DNA of 64,000 bases from Vagococcus humatus (GTDB lineage: Bacteria; Bacillota; Bacilli; Lactobacillales; Vagococcaceae): assembly GCF_003950325.1 (NCBI RefSeq), contig NZ_PXZH01000007.1, forward strand, positions 1 to 64,000. Direction: 5' to 3'. This document shows positions 1 through 10,688 of the stretch, piece after piece. Both the position numbers and the translations under genes were made by a program. How positions within the stretch are numbered: the stretch's first letter is position 1; each line of letters opens with the position of its first letter. Under the pieces are notes generated by a model, which did not search any database, was not told the DNA's origin, and saw only the letters and a list, made by a program, of their open reading frames with translations.

Positions 1-62
1 GACTTGCATGTATTAGGCACGCCGCCAGCGTTCGTCCTGAGCCAGGATCAAACTCTCAATAA
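1..62 (-). rRNA. rrs: 16S ribosomal RNA, 5' end only
   Basis: The reverse complement contains the universal 16S start block GAGAGTTTGATCCTGGCTCA followed by the conserved GGACGAACGCTGGCGG and CATGCAAGTC segments. Only about 60 bases lie in the window; the rest of the gene and presumably 23S and 5S continue to the left. It is transcribed away from oriC, co-directionally with the left replication fork. The exact mature 5' end is inferred by analogy with Bacillus and Enterococcus 16S and may be off by a few bases. Confidence 0.97.
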
Positions 63-236
63 AAGTATGATAATGTCCGAAGACATTTAGCTCAATTTTG
101 TTTGCTAGCGAATTGACTTCACTATAATAATATAAGTTTGTTTTTACATCTTGTAAAAACGCCCTACACATTTGGTTCGTCTTATTCTTTGTTCAGTTTT
201 CAAAGGTCTAAATTGTCGTGTTTCAACAACTACTTA

Positions 237-265
237 ATCATATCAGAAACAGTTGACTTTGTCAA
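237..265 (-). promoter_or_regulatory. rRNA operon promoter, proximal (P2)
   Basis: On the minus strand TTGACA (260-265) and TATGAT (237-242) are separated by exactly 17 bases. It lies about 170 bases upstream of the 16S 5' end. Between it and the gene is an rRNA-leader-like segment (CTTTGAAAACTGAACAAAG, minus strand, near 190-210) of the kind found in Firmicutes rRNA leaders and spacers. Confidence 0.85.
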
Positions 266-322
266 CAACTTTTTAAAATAATTTTTTCGAGTCGTTTTAA
301 CGAAGCACTTAACAACTTTTAT

Positions 323-351
323 ATCATAACATTCGATTTAAATACTGTCAA
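323..351 (-). promoter_or_regulatory. rRNA operon promoter, distal (P1)
   Basis: A second minus-strand TTGACA (346-351) with 17-base spacing to TATGAT (323-328). It has the same hexamers and spacing as the proximal promoter 86 bases downstream, the usual tandem arrangement for rRNA operons. The upstream side (352-400) is very A/T-rich and could act as an UP element. The rest of the 63-570 gap shows nothing beyond these promoters, the leader and the divergent promoter at 504-532. Confidence 0.85.
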
Positions 352-503
352 CACTTTTTTTAAATGTTTTTTTATTTAAACAAAATTGTTTTGATGTCTT
401 AGCGACAAGTAATAATATAGCAAGATTTTAAATCAATTGCAAGTCTTTTTTCTATTTTTTTCTTAAAAATCTAAAAATTATTATAACTTCTATATCACTA
501 TAT

Positions 504-532
504 TTCTGACTCTCTCTCTTATCTGATACAAT
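504..532 (+). promoter_or_regulatory. Probable extended -10 promoter for the two-component operon
   Basis: TACAAT at 527-532 is preceded by TGA, giving a TGn extended -10. The hexamer 17 bases upstream (TTCTGA) is a poor -35. The 5' UTR would be about 30 bases with a GGAGG Shine-Dalgarno before the ATG at 571. Nothing else in this gap looks like a rightward promoter. Confidence 0.55.
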
Positions 533-570
533 AAAAGAAATAATGATAATACTAATGGAGGATTTATGCG

Positions 571-1260
571 ATGAAGATTTTAGTAGTTGATGACGATAAA
601 GAAATTGTTGAACTGTTGAGTATATATATTCAAAACGAAGGATATGAGGTGATTAAAGCTTATGATGGAAAAGAAGCTATCACAAAACTTGTTACTAATC
701 CAGATGTTGATTTAATGATCCTAGATATTATGATGCCTAAAATGGATGGCATGCAGGTAGTGAAAGAGTTGCGAAAAGAATCTCAAATTCCCATTATTCT
801 TTTAACAGCCAAAACCACAGATATGGATAAAATCCAAGGACTAGTAGCTGGTGCAGATGACTATGTTACCAAACCTTTTAATCCATTAGAAGTTATGGCT
901 AGAGTAAAATCACTATTAAGACGTACTAGCATGCAAGTAACCAATGATGAACCAGATATTTTAGAAATTGGCCCGCTTATTATAAAAAAAGACTCTCATG
1001 AGGTAAAAACTGATCAAGGTGTAGAAATACAACTAACTGCTCTAGAGTTTGGTATTTTATATTTATTAGCAAGCCATCCTAACAAAGTCTTTAGTGCTGA
1101 CGAAATCTTTGAGCGTGTATGGCAACAGGAAAGTCTTGTTTCAGCTAAAACAGTGATGGTTCACGTTAGCCACCTGCGAGATAAAATCGAAGAAGCTACT
1201 GGCGGAGAAAAAGTCATCCAAACAGTGTGGGGAGTTGGCTATAAAATTGAAGGAGCTTAA
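571..1260 (+). CDS. VanR-like OmpR-family response regulator
   Basis: Cytoplasmic response regulator of 229 residues. The receiver domain (about 1-120) has the acidic pocket DDD at 7-9, the phospho-acceptor Asp52 in LMILDIMMPKMDG and the TKPF lysine near 101. A winged-helix DNA-binding domain fills about 128-227 and ends in the typical VWGVGYKIE. Overall sequence and length fit the VanR group within the OmpR family. It is translated just upstream of, and overlaps, a histidine kinase gene, and the next gene encodes a D,D-carboxypeptidase, so cell-wall control is a reasonable inference. GGAGG lies nine bases before the ATG. The target genes are not shown by the sequence. Confidence 0.93.
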   Translation: MKILVVDDDKEIVELLSIYIQNEGYEVIKAYDGKEAITKLVTNPDVDLMILDIMMPKMDGMQVVKELRKESQIPIILLTAKTTDMDKIQGLVAGADDYVTKPFNPLEVMARVKSLLRRTSMQVTNDEPDILEIGPLIIKKDSHEVKTDQGVEIQLTALEFGILYLLASHPNKVFSADEIFERVWQQESLVSAKTVMVHVSHLRDKIEEATGGEKVIQTVWGVGYKIEGA

Positions 1261-2464
1261 ACGTCGCAATCAAGTTGATACCACTAATGTAGAAAAAGAA
1301 GTTACGCCACAAAAGAAAATGACTCGGATAAAACTAACTTCTAAAGAAAAAAGTGAATTAGTTATTGAAGGAATTGTTACAATTGTCCTCCTACTTCTTT
1401 TGAATTTAGCTATCATTGTGATTGCTAGACAAATTATTAATGAAAGCTATACCCTAGAAAATATTATTTTTGGAGTCAAAGATGTGTTAGCTAAAACCTT
1501 CTTTGATAGTTCATTTTATTCATTAGGAACTGCTTTTATGTTTTTTTTAGGAGTCATTGATTTGGCTGTGCTTTTTTGGCGCTTAATTCGTAGATATAAA
1601 CAAATGCAACTACGTCATATTATTAGTGAATTACACTACATTGCAAATGGCAACTATGATCACCGAATTCCTTTTGAACTTAGCGGAGATCTTGGAAAAG
1701 TAGTAGAAAGTATTAACGGCTTAGTCGATAGTACTGTGGAAGCAATTGAAGAAGAAAGAAAAATAGAGCAATCTAAAGATGAACTGATTACTAATATTAG
1801 TCACGACATTCGAACTCCTTTAACCTCTATTATTGGTTATCTAGGTTTAATAGAAGATAAACAGTATCATTCAGAAGAAGAGTTACTCAAATATACTCAT
1901 ACAGCTTATTCTAAATCTAAACAAATGAAAGTCTTAGTAGATGATTTATTTGAATATACGAAAGTAAGACAACCTTCTACACCGATTCAAGCCATTCAAT
2001 TTGATATGGAACAACTTTTAGATCAGATTGCCATCGACTTTGAACTAGATGCTCACAAAAAAGGCATGTCCATTGAAGTTACCACCCACCCTTCTCCTTT
2101 TATAATGGAAGGAGATACTGAAAAGCTAGTTCGGGTTTTTAATAATTTAATTTCCAATGCCTTGAAATATGGTAAAGGTGGTAAACAAATTATCTTACAA
2201 GCTGAAAAAATTGGTAGTGAGGCAGTGATTACCATTATGAATGACGGCCCAACTATTCCTGAAAATTCACTGTCTCATTTATTTGATCGATTTTACCGAG
2301 TGGAAGAATCACGAAATCAAGAAACTGGTGGCACTGGTTTAGGGCTAGCAATTGCTCAAAGTATCGTAGTCCTTCATGGTGGATATATTTATGCTAAATC
2401 GGAAAATCATTGGACTTCTTTTGTTATGCACTTGCCTTTGAAACAAAAAATAGATACATTATAA
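1235..2464 (+). CDS. VanS-like membrane sensor histidine kinase
   Basis: Predicted partner kinase of the preceding regulator, 409 residues. Two membrane segments (about 43-66 and 97-118) flank a short external loop of about 30 residues. A HAMP-like linker follows, then a dimerisation domain with the H-box NISHDIRTPLTS (phosphorylated His190), the N-box FNNLISNALKYG and the G-box GTGLGLAIAQS. The TTG start overlaps the regulator gene by 26 bases. It was kept because VanS of VanA-type operons also begins at an overlapping TTG with a very similar N-terminus (MVIKLKNK against MAIKLKEL). An in-frame ATG at 1319 has no ribosome binding site. The external loop is too short for a large ligand-binding domain. 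Confidence 0.9.
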   Translation: MAIKLKELKRRNQVDTTNVEKEVTPQKKMTRIKLTSKEKSELVIEGIVTIVLLLLLNLAIIVIARQIINESYTLENIIFGVKDVLAKTFFDSSFYSLGTAFMFFLGVIDLAVLFWRLIRRYKQMQLRHIISELHYIANGNYDHRIPFELSGDLGKVVESINGLVDSTVEAIEEERKIEQSKDELITNISHDIRTPLTSIIGYLGLIEDKQYHSEEELLKYTHTAYSKSKQMKVLVDDLFEYTKVRQPSTPIQAIQFDMEQLLDQIAIDFELDAHKKGMSIEVTTHPSPFIMEGDTEKLVRVFNNLISNALKYGKGGKQIILQAEKIGSEAVITIMNDGPTIPENSLSHLFDRFYRVEESRNQETGGTGLGLAIAQSIVVLHGGYIYAKSENHWTSFVMHLPLKQKIDTL

Positions 2465-2499
2465 AAGGATTTATAAAATGCTTGGAGGGGCAGGTCACT

Positions 2500-3819
2500 A
2501 TGAAAAAAAGACAAACAAGGTTTATTATTGGTTTTCTACTACTTAATTTAGTCATTGGAACATTCACCACGATTGTTTATGCAGATGACACTAGTTTTAC
2601 AACTGATTTTGATGTACAAGCAAAAGCCGCCATCGCCATTGATAGCGACAGTGGTAAAATATTTTATGAAAAAAATGCAACAGAAGCTTTACCTATCGCT
2701 TCTATGACTAAACTCTTAACGATGTACTTAGTTTTAGAAGCAATACATCAGAAAGAGCTTAACTGGGATGACAAGGTCACGATAAATGATCATTTATACG
2801 AATTAAGTCAAGATATGGAACTTTCTAATGTTCCTTTTGAAAAAAATGGCACCTATACTGTTAAAGATTTATTTAATGCAACAGAAGTTGTGTCTGCTAA
2901 TGCTGCAGCGGTTGCTCTTGCAGAAAAAGTTGCTGGATCTGAAAAAGATTTCGTTGACCGTATGCGAGCAAAAGTCAAAGAATGGCAGCTAGATGATGCC
3001 TACTTAATTTCAACTTCGGGTATCAACAATGAAGATGCCAAAGGACAAATCTATCCAGGAAGTCAACCAAAAGATGAAAATAAAATGTCAGCTAAAAGTA
3101 TGGCAATTGTTGCTAGACACTTAATTCATGACTATCCAGAATTTTTAGACTATTCTAAAAAATCATCTGACATATTCGCTAAAGGAACGACTAATGAAAT
3201 ACCGATGAGCAATTGGAATATGATGCTTCCAGGTATGCCTTATGAAAAAGCTGGGGTAGATGGATTAAAAACAGGGACCACCTTACTTGCAGGAGCATGT
3301 TTTGTCGGTACCATTAAGCAAGACAATTTACGATTGATTACTGTTGTTATGAATGCAGACAATTGGGAACAAGATAGTGGTGTACGCTTTAAAGAAACAG
3401 CTAACTTAATGGATTATGTGTATAACAATTGGCAACAAGAAACTCTCATTCATAAGGGGGATGTTATCCCAGATTTTCCTGTGGTTTCTGTTAATAAAGG
3501 AAAAGAGTTAACTGTCCCCATTAAAATTAATCAAGATCTTACTTTTTGGACAGAAAAAAATATGCCAACTAAACATTTAACCTACACAATTAACATGGAT
3601 ACTCACAGTAATAATAATCAACCAACTGTTTACGCACCTATTCAAAAAAATACAGAAGTTGGAAATGTTACCGTTCAATTAACTGAAGATACTTTAGGCT
3701 ATTTAGATACACCTAAGCAAGTCCAAAAAGCTCCAGTAATTGTGACTAGCTCTGTAGAAAAAGCTAATCCTTTTGTATTGTTAGGTCGAAAAATAAAACA
3801 TCTTGTGCAATCTTTCTAA
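2500..3819 (+). CDS. dacA: Secreted D-alanyl-D-alanine carboxypeptidase (PBP5/DacA type)
   Basis: Serine D,D-carboxypeptidase that removes the terminal D-Ala from peptidoglycan stem pentapeptides outside the membrane. It has 439 residues with a signal peptide (about 1-28, ending near VYADD). The three peptidase S11 motifs are present: SMTK with catalytic Ser68 and Lys71, SAN at 132-134, and KTG at 257-259. A PBP5-type C-terminal domain follows, and the last 20 residues (FVLLGRKIKHLVQSF) look like an amphipathic membrane anchor. The start was chosen for the GGAGGGG Shine-Dalgarno just before ATG 2500. It sits 35 bases after the kinase, so it probably belongs to the same operon. This resembles ddcR-ddcS-ddcY of Enterococcus faecium. 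Confidence 0.92.
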   Translation: MKKRQTRFIIGFLLLNLVIGTFTTIVYADDTSFTTDFDVQAKAAIAIDSDSGKIFYEKNATEALPIASMTKLLTMYLVLEAIHQKELNWDDKVTINDHLYELSQDMELSNVPFEKNGTYTVKDLFNATEVVSANAAAVALAEKVAGSEKDFVDRMRAKVKEWQLDDAYLISTSGINNEDAKGQIYPGSQPKDENKMSAKSMAIVARHLIHDYPEFLDYSKKSSDIFAKGTTNEIPMSNWNMMLPGMPYEKAGVDGLKTGTTLLAGACFVGTIKQDNLRLITVVMNADNWEQDSGVRFKETANLMDYVYNNWQQETLIHKGDVIPDFPVVSVNKGKELTVPIKINQDLTFWTEKNMPTKHLTYTINMDTHSNNNQPTVYAPIQKNTEVGNVTVQLTEDTLGYLDTPKQVQKAPVIVTSSVEKANPFVLLGRKIKHLVQSF

Positions 3820-3836
3820 TCTTTTTGTAAATATTC

Positions 3837-3865
3837 TTGACTTTAAAAAAAAGACTGACTATACT
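3837..3865 (+). promoter_or_regulatory. Promoter of the serS T-box transcript
   Basis: TTGACT (3837-3842), 17-base spacer, TATACT (3860-3865). It starts directly after the dacA stop and about 290 bases upstream of serS, just before the T-box structure. No terminator is seen between dacA and this promoter. Confidence 0.8.
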
Positions 3866-3871
3866 AAAAAG

Positions 3872-4127
3872 TAATTTCATAACAAGATTTTAGGAACTAG
3901 TAAGGCTTACCTTCTTATCCAGAAAGTTGACGGTTGCTGCAAGTCAATTAAGAATAAGTCCGAATCCATCCTATTTAGATCAAATAGAGACATAATCTAT
4001 TTCGGTTAAAGACTCCGTTATAGTCTAAAAGTGCAACAACAAATTGTTGGTTGAACTTGGGTGGTACCGCGAATTCAAACCATTTCGTCCCAAGAGTGTT
4101 TACTCTTGAGATGAAATGGTTTTTTTA
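3872..4127 (+). promoter_or_regulatory. T-box riboswitch (serine) with intrinsic terminator
   Basis: The canonical T-box core GGGTGGTACCGCG is at 4059-4071. It is followed by an intrinsic terminator (4078-4127) in which AAACCATTTCGTC pairs with GATGAAATGGTTT before a T run. Upstream is a Stem I-like region with AGTAAGG near 3899 and a likely specifier context GAATCCA, where TCC at 3965-3967 would be a serine codon. T-boxes bind uncharged tRNA and let the downstream synthetase gene be transcribed when the amino acid is scarce. The core and terminator are certain; the specifier position was read by eye and fits serS immediately downstream. Confidence 0.93.
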
Positions 4128-4160
4128 TGGCATTAATTAATTTAAAGGAGGAAATATATA

Positions 4161-5435
4161 ATGTTAGATATGAAAATGGTTCGAAATCACTTTGATGGAA
4201 TCAAAGAAAAGTTAATGACTCGTGGTGTTGAGGCACAAACCTTAAATGAATTAATGGAATTGGATGAAAAACGTCGCCAACTTCTAGTACAAGTAGAAGC
4301 TAAAAAACAACTTAGAAATGAAGCTTCTAAAGAAATTTCATTATTAAAACGCAACAAAGAAGATGCTACAGATAAAATAGCAGCGATGAAACAATTAGGG
4401 GATGAAATTAAAGAGTTAGATAATCAAGTCAATCAAATCGATGACAGTATGACTTATATTATGACTCGTTTACCTAACTTGCCAGATGAAACTGTTCCTG
4501 TTGGGGCAGATGAAGATGAAAATGTGGAAGTTCACCGAGTTGGTACGCCTAAAACTTTTACCTTTGAGCCTAAACCTCACTGGGAAATTGGGGAAGAACT
4601 AGATATTTTAGACTTTGAACGTGGGGCTAAAGTAACAGGTAGTCGCTTCCTTTACTACAAAGGACTTGGCGCTCGGTTAGAACGTGCTGTTTATAACTTT
4701 ATGTTAGACACTCACGTTTATGACCATGGTTACCAAGAGATGATTACTCCTTACATGGTTAATAATCAATCGATGTTTGGCACAGGACAGTTCCCTAAAT
4801 TTAAAGAAGATGTGTTCCAATTAGCAGATTCAGATTATACCTTAATTCCAACAGCTGAAGTGCCTTTGACTAATTTTTACCGAGATGAAATTTTAGATGA
4901 ACAAGAGTTACCTATTTATTTCACTGCTCTAAGTCCATCATTTAGATCTGAAGCAGGAAGTGCCGGCCGAGATACTCGCGGCTTAATTCGTTTACACCAA
5001 TTTAATAAAGTCGAAATGGTGAAATTTGCTCATCCGGATCATTCTTTTGATGAGTTAGAAAAAATGACGCAAAACGCTGAAGATATTTTAGATAAACTAA
5101 ATCTTCCTTACCGCCGAATTACTTTATGTACAGGAGACATGGGCTTTTCTGCAGCGAAAACTTATGATATTGAAGTATGGATTCCTGCACAAGATACTTA
5201 CCGAGAAATTAGTTCTTGCTCTAACTGTGTAGACTTCCAAGCTCGTCGGGCAAAAATCCGTTTCCGTAATCAAGAAGGCAAACTACAATATGTGCATACT
5301 TTAAATGGATCTGGTTTAGCAGTAGGTAGAACCGTAGCGGCAATCTTAGAAAATTACCAAAATGAAGATGGTAGTGTTACAATCCCTAAAGTCTTAGTTC
5401 CTTACATGGGTGGCATAACTAAAATAACAAAATAA
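4161..5435 (+). CDS. serS: Seryl-tRNA synthetase
   Basis: Class II aminoacyl-tRNA synthetase, 424 residues, the normal bacterial length. It charges tRNA-Ser (and tRNA-Sec where present) with serine in the cytoplasm. The N-terminal third (about 28-105) is the charged antiparallel coiled coil that grips the long variable arm of tRNA-Ser. The catalytic core shows motif 2 ([21 protein letters not shown]) and motif 3 ([18 protein letters not shown]). AAAGGAGG stands 10 bases before the ATG. It is monocistronic, controlled by the upstream T-box and closed by a terminator at 5446. Confidence 0.98.
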   Translation: MLDMKMVRNHFDGIKEKLMTRGVEAQTLNELMELDEKRRQLLVQVEAKKQLRNEASKEISLLKRNKEDATDKIAAMKQLGDEIKELDNQVNQIDDSMTYIMTRLPNLPDETVPVGADEDENVEVHRVGTPKTFTFEPKPHWEIGEELDILDFERGAKVTGSRFLYYKGLGARLERAVYNFMLDTHVYDHGYQEMITPYMVNNQSMFGTGQFPKFKEDVFQLADSDYTLIPTAEVPLTNFYRDEILDEQELPIYFTALSPSFRSEAGSAGRDTRGLIRLHQFNKVEMVKFAHPDHSFDELEKMTQNAEDILDKLNLPYRRITLCTGDMGFSAAKTYDIEVWIPAQDTYREISSCSNCVDFQARRAKIRFRNQEGKLQYVHTLNGSGLAVGRTVAAILENYQNEDGSVTIPKVLVPYMGGITKITK

Positions 5436-5445
5436 ACACTTAACT

Positions 5446-5483
5446 AAAGCTTTTTCCACTTATTTAGTGGGAAAAGCTTTTTA
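5446..5483 (+). terminator. Intrinsic terminator after serS
   Basis: AAAGCTTTTTCCACT pairs with AGTGGGAAAAGCTTT across a short TATTT loop, followed by TTTA. It ends the serS transcript. Confidence 0.85.
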
Positions 5484-5492
5484 TCATTTTCA

Positions 5493-5521
5493 TTGCATTT
5501 ATGTAACAACCTCTTTACAAT
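5493..5521 (+). promoter_or_regulatory. Promoter of the polysaccharide deacetylase gene
   Basis: TTGCAT (5493-5498), 17-base spacer, TACAAT (5516-5521), about 30 bases upstream of the start codon. Confidence 0.7.
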
Positions 5522-5554
5522 AAAAGTAACTCGTTAGGAAAAGGAATGTTGCTT

Positions 5555-6919
5555 ATGACAGGGACTAGTAAAAAAATTCTCTTATACTTTATGTTAGCTG
5601 GCTTACTTCTTACCTATCTCTTTTATTTTGTTCAACATGAACAAAGTTACCAGCAACAACTAATAAATAAAGAACAACAACTGCTTGTAAATCAATTAAA
5701 ACAAGCGCCTGTTAAATCTGATAGACTTTTCCTTAGTCAAGAATCTCCAACAATAATCATTGACGCCCCTTCTTATTTAACACATAAGCAAATTTATACC
5801 GATCTTAAACAACAACACTTAGTAGCTCCTGCTACTTCTAATCAGGTAATAAAAGTGACTGTTACACCTAAGAAACAACTAGAAGGAGTGAACTACTTTC
5901 ACTATGATATTACCTATTTTAATTGGCAAACTTGGCTAAAAAACTGGAAGCAATCAGCCAAAACAAGTCAGTCTCATTTTTATTGGCGACTAGATACTGA
6001 TAGACTTTTAACTTTAGGGGATCTTTTTAAAGGTCAAGCTTTACTAACTAAAATCAATCATCAACAGCAAATGGATCAGTTAAAGAAAACACCTAACCAA
6101 CTAGATACGCTGTTAGATATGTCTCTTTTAAAAGAAGATATGACAAACTTTAGTTATCAGGATAAACAAATTGTCGTTAACACACCAAAAAAGACTTGGC
6201 ACTTGCCTTTTCATACTTACGCAGCTTTTATGGAACAACCTCTTATTCCTAAGTCTTTCCGGCAAAAAACAAAAGAGTTATACCAAGTACAAACAACACC
6301 TGAACCAAAAATTGCATTAACCTTTGATGATGGTCCACATCCGGAAACTACTCAAAAAATATTAGACATTTTAAACCAACACCAAGTTCCAGCCACCTTT
6401 TTTGTTTTAGGAAAACAAGCTGCTCGCTATCCTGATATTCTTACTCAACTAGTTAAACAAGGACACGAAATAGGGAATCACTCCTTTAGTCATCCTAATT
6501 TAGAAACCTTAACACCTAAAGAAGTTAAAACTGAAATACTAAAAACTCAACAAATTGTTTATCAAATAACAGGAACTATACCTCAATATGTTCGACCACC
6601 TTATGGAAATATTTCTTATAATACTGCTCAAAATATTGCTACTCCAATTGTTAATTGGGATGTAGACTCTCTCGACTGGAAAACTAAAAACCCAGAACAA
6701 ATTATGATTGACATAAAAAAACAATTATCACAGAGTAATATTATTTTGCTCCATGATATTCATCAAACCACAGCTGAAACTTTAGATAACCTTTTAGTCT
6801 ATCTTAAACAAGAGAACTATCAGCTAGTGACTATTTCAGAGCTATTAAACCGAGAAGAAACCCCTATGACTGTATATTATAGTGGCTATCACTATCAGGA
6901 AATAAAAAATAAAGACTAA
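5555..6919 (+). CDS. Membrane-anchored polysaccharide deacetylase, PgdA-like
   Basis: Predicted cell-surface carbohydrate esterase family 4 enzyme of 454 residues, most likely deacetylating peptidoglycan N-acetylglucosamine. An N-terminal membrane anchor (about 7-25) precedes an extracellular region of about 220 residues without a recognisable motif. The NodB domain follows with all five motifs: TFDDGP, the HSFSH zinc-binding motif (in GNHSFSHPNL), RPPYGN, DVDSLDW and LLHD. Length and layout match streptococcal PgdA, which gives lysozyme resistance; the substrate here is inferred. ATG 5555 was preferred to ATG 5546 because the purine-rich GGAAAAGG is ten bases before the former and touches the latter. 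The stop codon lies inside the terminator stem. Confidence 0.88.
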   Translation: MTGTSKKILLYFMLAGLLLTYLFYFVQHEQSYQQQLINKEQQLLVNQLKQAPVKSDRLFLSQESPTIIIDAPSYLTHKQIYTDLKQQHLVAPATSNQVIKVTVTPKKQLEGVNYFHYDITYFNWQTWLKNWKQSAKTSQSHFYWRLDTDRLLTLGDLFKGQALLTKINHQQQMDQLKKTPNQLDTLLDMSLLKEDMTNFSYQDKQIVVNTPKKTWHLPFHTYAAFMEQPLIPKSFRQKTKELYQVQTTPEPKIALTFDDGPHPETTQKILDILNQHQVPATFFVLGKQAARYPDILTQLVKQGHEIGNHSFSHPNLETLTPKEVKTEILKTQQIVYQITGTIPQYVRPPYGNISYNTAQNIATPIVNWDVDSLDWKTKNPEQIMIDIKKQLSQSNIILLHDIHQTTAETLDNLLVYLKQENYQLVTISELLNREETPMTVYYSGYHYQEIKNKD

Positions 6920-6950
6920 CCATTTAATTAGGTTAGTCTTTATTTTTTTC
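6911..6950. terminator. Bidirectional terminator between convergent genes
   Basis: AAAGACTAACC (6911-6921) pairs with GGTTAGTCTTT (6931-6941), with T-rich sequence on the right and A-rich sequence on the left. It can serve both the deacetylase gene (+) and guaB (-), and it overlaps the deacetylase stop codon. Confidence 0.85.
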
Positions 6951-6952
6951 TA

Positions 6953-8548
<1,596 letters not shown>

Positions 8549-8558
8549 TTAGTTTAGT

Positions 8559-8593
8559 AAAAAACACTTAATTCCTAAGATTAAGTGTTTTTT
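8559..8593 (-). terminator. Terminator of the rsmG-parAB-ychF transcript
   Basis: AAAAAACACTTAA pairs with TTAAGTGTTTTTT across a nine-base loop. It lies after the DUF1129 gene and before the guaB promoter. The structure is symmetric and could work in both directions. Confidence 0.85.
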
Positions 8594-8603
8594 AGTCTGT
8601 TGC

Positions 8604-9296
8604 TTACTTATTAAAAATACTGCCTTGTAAGTTCATTTTTCTTTTAAGATACATTCTGATACCAAATACTAAAATAGCTAACACAACGTAAACAAATGGA
8701 TCTAATACAATGTTGATAGCTGGTGGAATTAATACCGTTAAAGTAAAGACAAACATCCAAATTAACATAATTCCCATCATGATAAGCATTGATTTAAACA
8801 TACCTGGTCGTTTAGATTTATCTGCATCTGGTTGATCATATTGATAAATATACTTATAAATTAAGTAAAAAGCATATCCCCCTGCAATCGATGCAATAAT
8901 TAAGGAAAGCAAACCATTTTGTTGAGTAACTTGACCTTTTTTACTCATTAAAGGTAGCAAGCCTGCCATCAAAGCTAAAAATGAAAACATTAATAACGTA
9001 TTATCTAACCAAATTTCATTACGCGTTCTTGCTCGTTTAGGTTCAGGATCTTCTAATATTTTTTGTGTCCGCTCTGTTACTGTTCCAAATAATTGTCTAG
9101 CTGTTTGCCCTGATTTTTGTCCTTCAACAATTTCAGGCAGCAATTGATTCAAAGCTTGAGCTTGTAGTTCAGGTGACAAGTTGCCTGCTGTTAGAGATTT
9201 TTTTAAATCAAAAATGTACTGCTCATTTCGCTTAGTTAATTGTTTTTCGTAAATCTCATTTTCAGCAACTAAGGTTTGTAATTCTTGTTCTTCCAC
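8604..9296 (-). CDS. DUF1129-type integral membrane protein
   Basis: 230 residues. A charged, probably helical cytoplasmic N-terminal half (about 1-90) is followed by four hydrophobic segments: about 97-117, 127-146, 169-192 and 198-216. It resembles the DUF1129 family found in lactobacilli and enterococci, whose function is not known. The GTG at 9296 was chosen because GGAGG stands seven bases before it; a longer frame from GTG 9347 has no such site. It is the last gene of a unit with ychF, DUF951, parB, parA and rsmG, directly before the terminator. Confidence 0.75.
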   Translation of the reverse strand: MEEQELQTLVAENEIYEKQLTKRNEQYIFDLKKSLTAGNLSPELQAQALNQLLPEIVEGQKSGQTARQLFGTVTERTQKILEDPEPKRARTRNEIWLDNTLLMFSFLALMAGLLPLMSKKGQVTQQNGLLSLIIASIAGGYAFYLIYKYIYQYDQPDADKSKRPGMFKSMLIMMGIMLIWMFVFTLTVLIPPAINIVLDPFVYVVLAILVFGIRMYLKRKMNLQGSIFNK

Positions 9297-9349
9297 GTGA
9301 TATCCTCCTATGGCTTCAGAATTTCCGAATGCAGATGATTTGGCCACAA

Positions 9350-10453
9350 TTATACGTTAAAACGGAAAAGCATGATATCTCCGTCTTGAACTAAATATTC
9401 TTTTCCTTCAAGGCGAACTTTCCCTGCTTCTTTAGCAGCATGCATATTTCCATAATGTAGTAAATCATCATAAGAAACTGTTTCTGCTCGAATAAAGCCA
9501 CGTTCAAAATCCGTGTGAATTATTCCGGCACACTCAGGTGCTTTCATCCCTTTTTTAAATGTCCAAGCCCGTACTTCTTGTTCACCAGCTGTAAAGTAAG
9601 TAGCTAAACCTAATAAATCATAGGCAGCACGAATCAATTGGTCTAGACCTGATTCCTCAATACCTAATGCTTCTAAAAATTCTTGACGATCTTCTTCTGC
9701 ATCTAATTCAGCAATTTCTTCTTCTGCACTGGCACAAACTACAATCACTTCTGCCCCTTCACTTGCAGCGAATTCTCTCACTTGTTTTACATAGTCATTC
9801 TCTTCTACATTAGCCACTTCATCTTCAGCTACATTGGCTACATATAAAACAGGTTTAGTCGTCAATAAAAATAGACCTTTAACCAATTTTTGTTCTTCTT
9901 CAGTAAATTCAACAGTTCTTGCTGATTTTCCTGCTTCTAAAACTGGCTTAATTTTTTCTAAAACAGACAATTCAGCCATAGCCTCTTTATCTTTTGTTTT
10001 AGCTACTTTCGCCACTCTTGTATAACGTTTATCAATAGATTCTAGGTCAGCTAAAACCAATTCTAAATTAATCGTATCAATATCAGCTAAAGGATCTACT
10101 CGACCTTCTACGTGAGTAATATTTTCATCATCAAAACAACGAACAACATGACAAATTGCATCTACTTGTCGTATATGACTTAAAAATTGGTTACCCAATC
10201 CTTCTCCTTTACTAGCTCCTTTAACAATCCCTGCAATATCAGTAAATTCAAATGTAGTCGGAACTGTTTTTTTAGGTTTAACTAATTCTGTTAATTTTTG
10301 TAAACGAGCATCTGGTACTTCCACCATGCCTACGTTTGGGTCAATTGTTGCAAAAGGATAGTTAGCTGCTTCTGCTCCAGCTTTGGTAATTGCATTAAAT
10401 AAAGTGGATTTTCCAACGTTCGGCAAGCCCACAATTCCTGCTGTTAAAGCCAT
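9350..10453 (-). CDS. ychF: Redox-regulated ATPase YchF (OLA1 family)
   Basis: Ribosome-associated P-loop NTPase of the Obg-like family, which prefers ATP over GTP, 367 residues. The G1 motif GLPNVGKST is at 9-17 and DIAG (G3) near 68. A central coiled-coil helical insert spans about 140-210, and a C-terminal TGS domain ends in [11 protein letters not shown]. It is part of the leftward unit downstream of parB and DUF951 and lies 26 bases after the latter. The position next to parAB and DUF951 is common in Firmicutes. Confidence 0.97.
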   Translation of the reverse strand: MALTAGIVGLPNVGKSTLFNAITKAGAEAANYPFATIDPNVGMVEVPDARLQKLTELVKPKKTVPTTFEFTDIAGIVKGASKGEGLGNQFLSHIRQVDAICHVVRCFDDENITHVEGRVDPLADIDTINLELVLADLESIDKRYTRVAKVAKTKDKEAMAELSVLEKIKPVLEAGKSARTVEFTEEEQKLVKGLFLLTTKPVLYVANVAEDEVANVEENDYVKQVREFAASEGAEVIVVCASAEEEIAELDAEEDRQEFLEALGIEESGLDQLIRAAYDLLGLATYFTAGEQEVRAWTFKKGMKAPECAGIIHTDFERGFIRAETVSYDDLLHYGNMHAAKEAGKVRLEGKEYLVQDGDIMLFRFNV

Positions 10454-10479
10454 AAATTATTCACTCTTTCATCTTTAGT

Positions 10480-10671
10480 CTAGTTAATTGAATCATGCTT
10501 AGCGATTACTTTTTTCATTTTTTTATCAAATTCACGACGTGGCATCATGACAATTTGGCCACAATTAAGGCATTTAATCTTAATATCCATGCCCATTCGA
10601 ATAATTTTCCATGCATTAGTTTGGCATGCATGCGGTTTTTTCATTTCTACTGTATCACCTAAATCATACAT
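10480..10671 (-). CDS. DUF951 zinc-ribbon-like small protein
   Basis: 63-residue basic protein with HACQTN, a CLNCG motif and MMPRREFDKK, typical of DUF951 (YyaB-type) proteins. These sit between parB and ychF in many Firmicutes and are predicted to bind nucleic acid; no defined function is known. The cysteines may bind a metal. ATG 10671 was chosen because AGAGGT lies seven bases upstream; a GTG three codons earlier falls next to that site. It starts 17 bases after the parB stop. Confidence 0.85.
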   Translation of the reverse strand: MYDLGDTVEMKKPHACQTNAWKIIRMGMDIKIKCLNCGQIVMMPRREFDKKMKKVIAKHDSIN

Positions 10672-10688
10672 GAGACACACCTCTTTTC

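Noticed and set aside
63-570. Small genes or tRNAs between the 16S gene and the two-component operon
   Set aside because: The stretch holds only rRNA promoters, leader and A/T-rich DNA; no cloverleaf or credible small ORF was seen.
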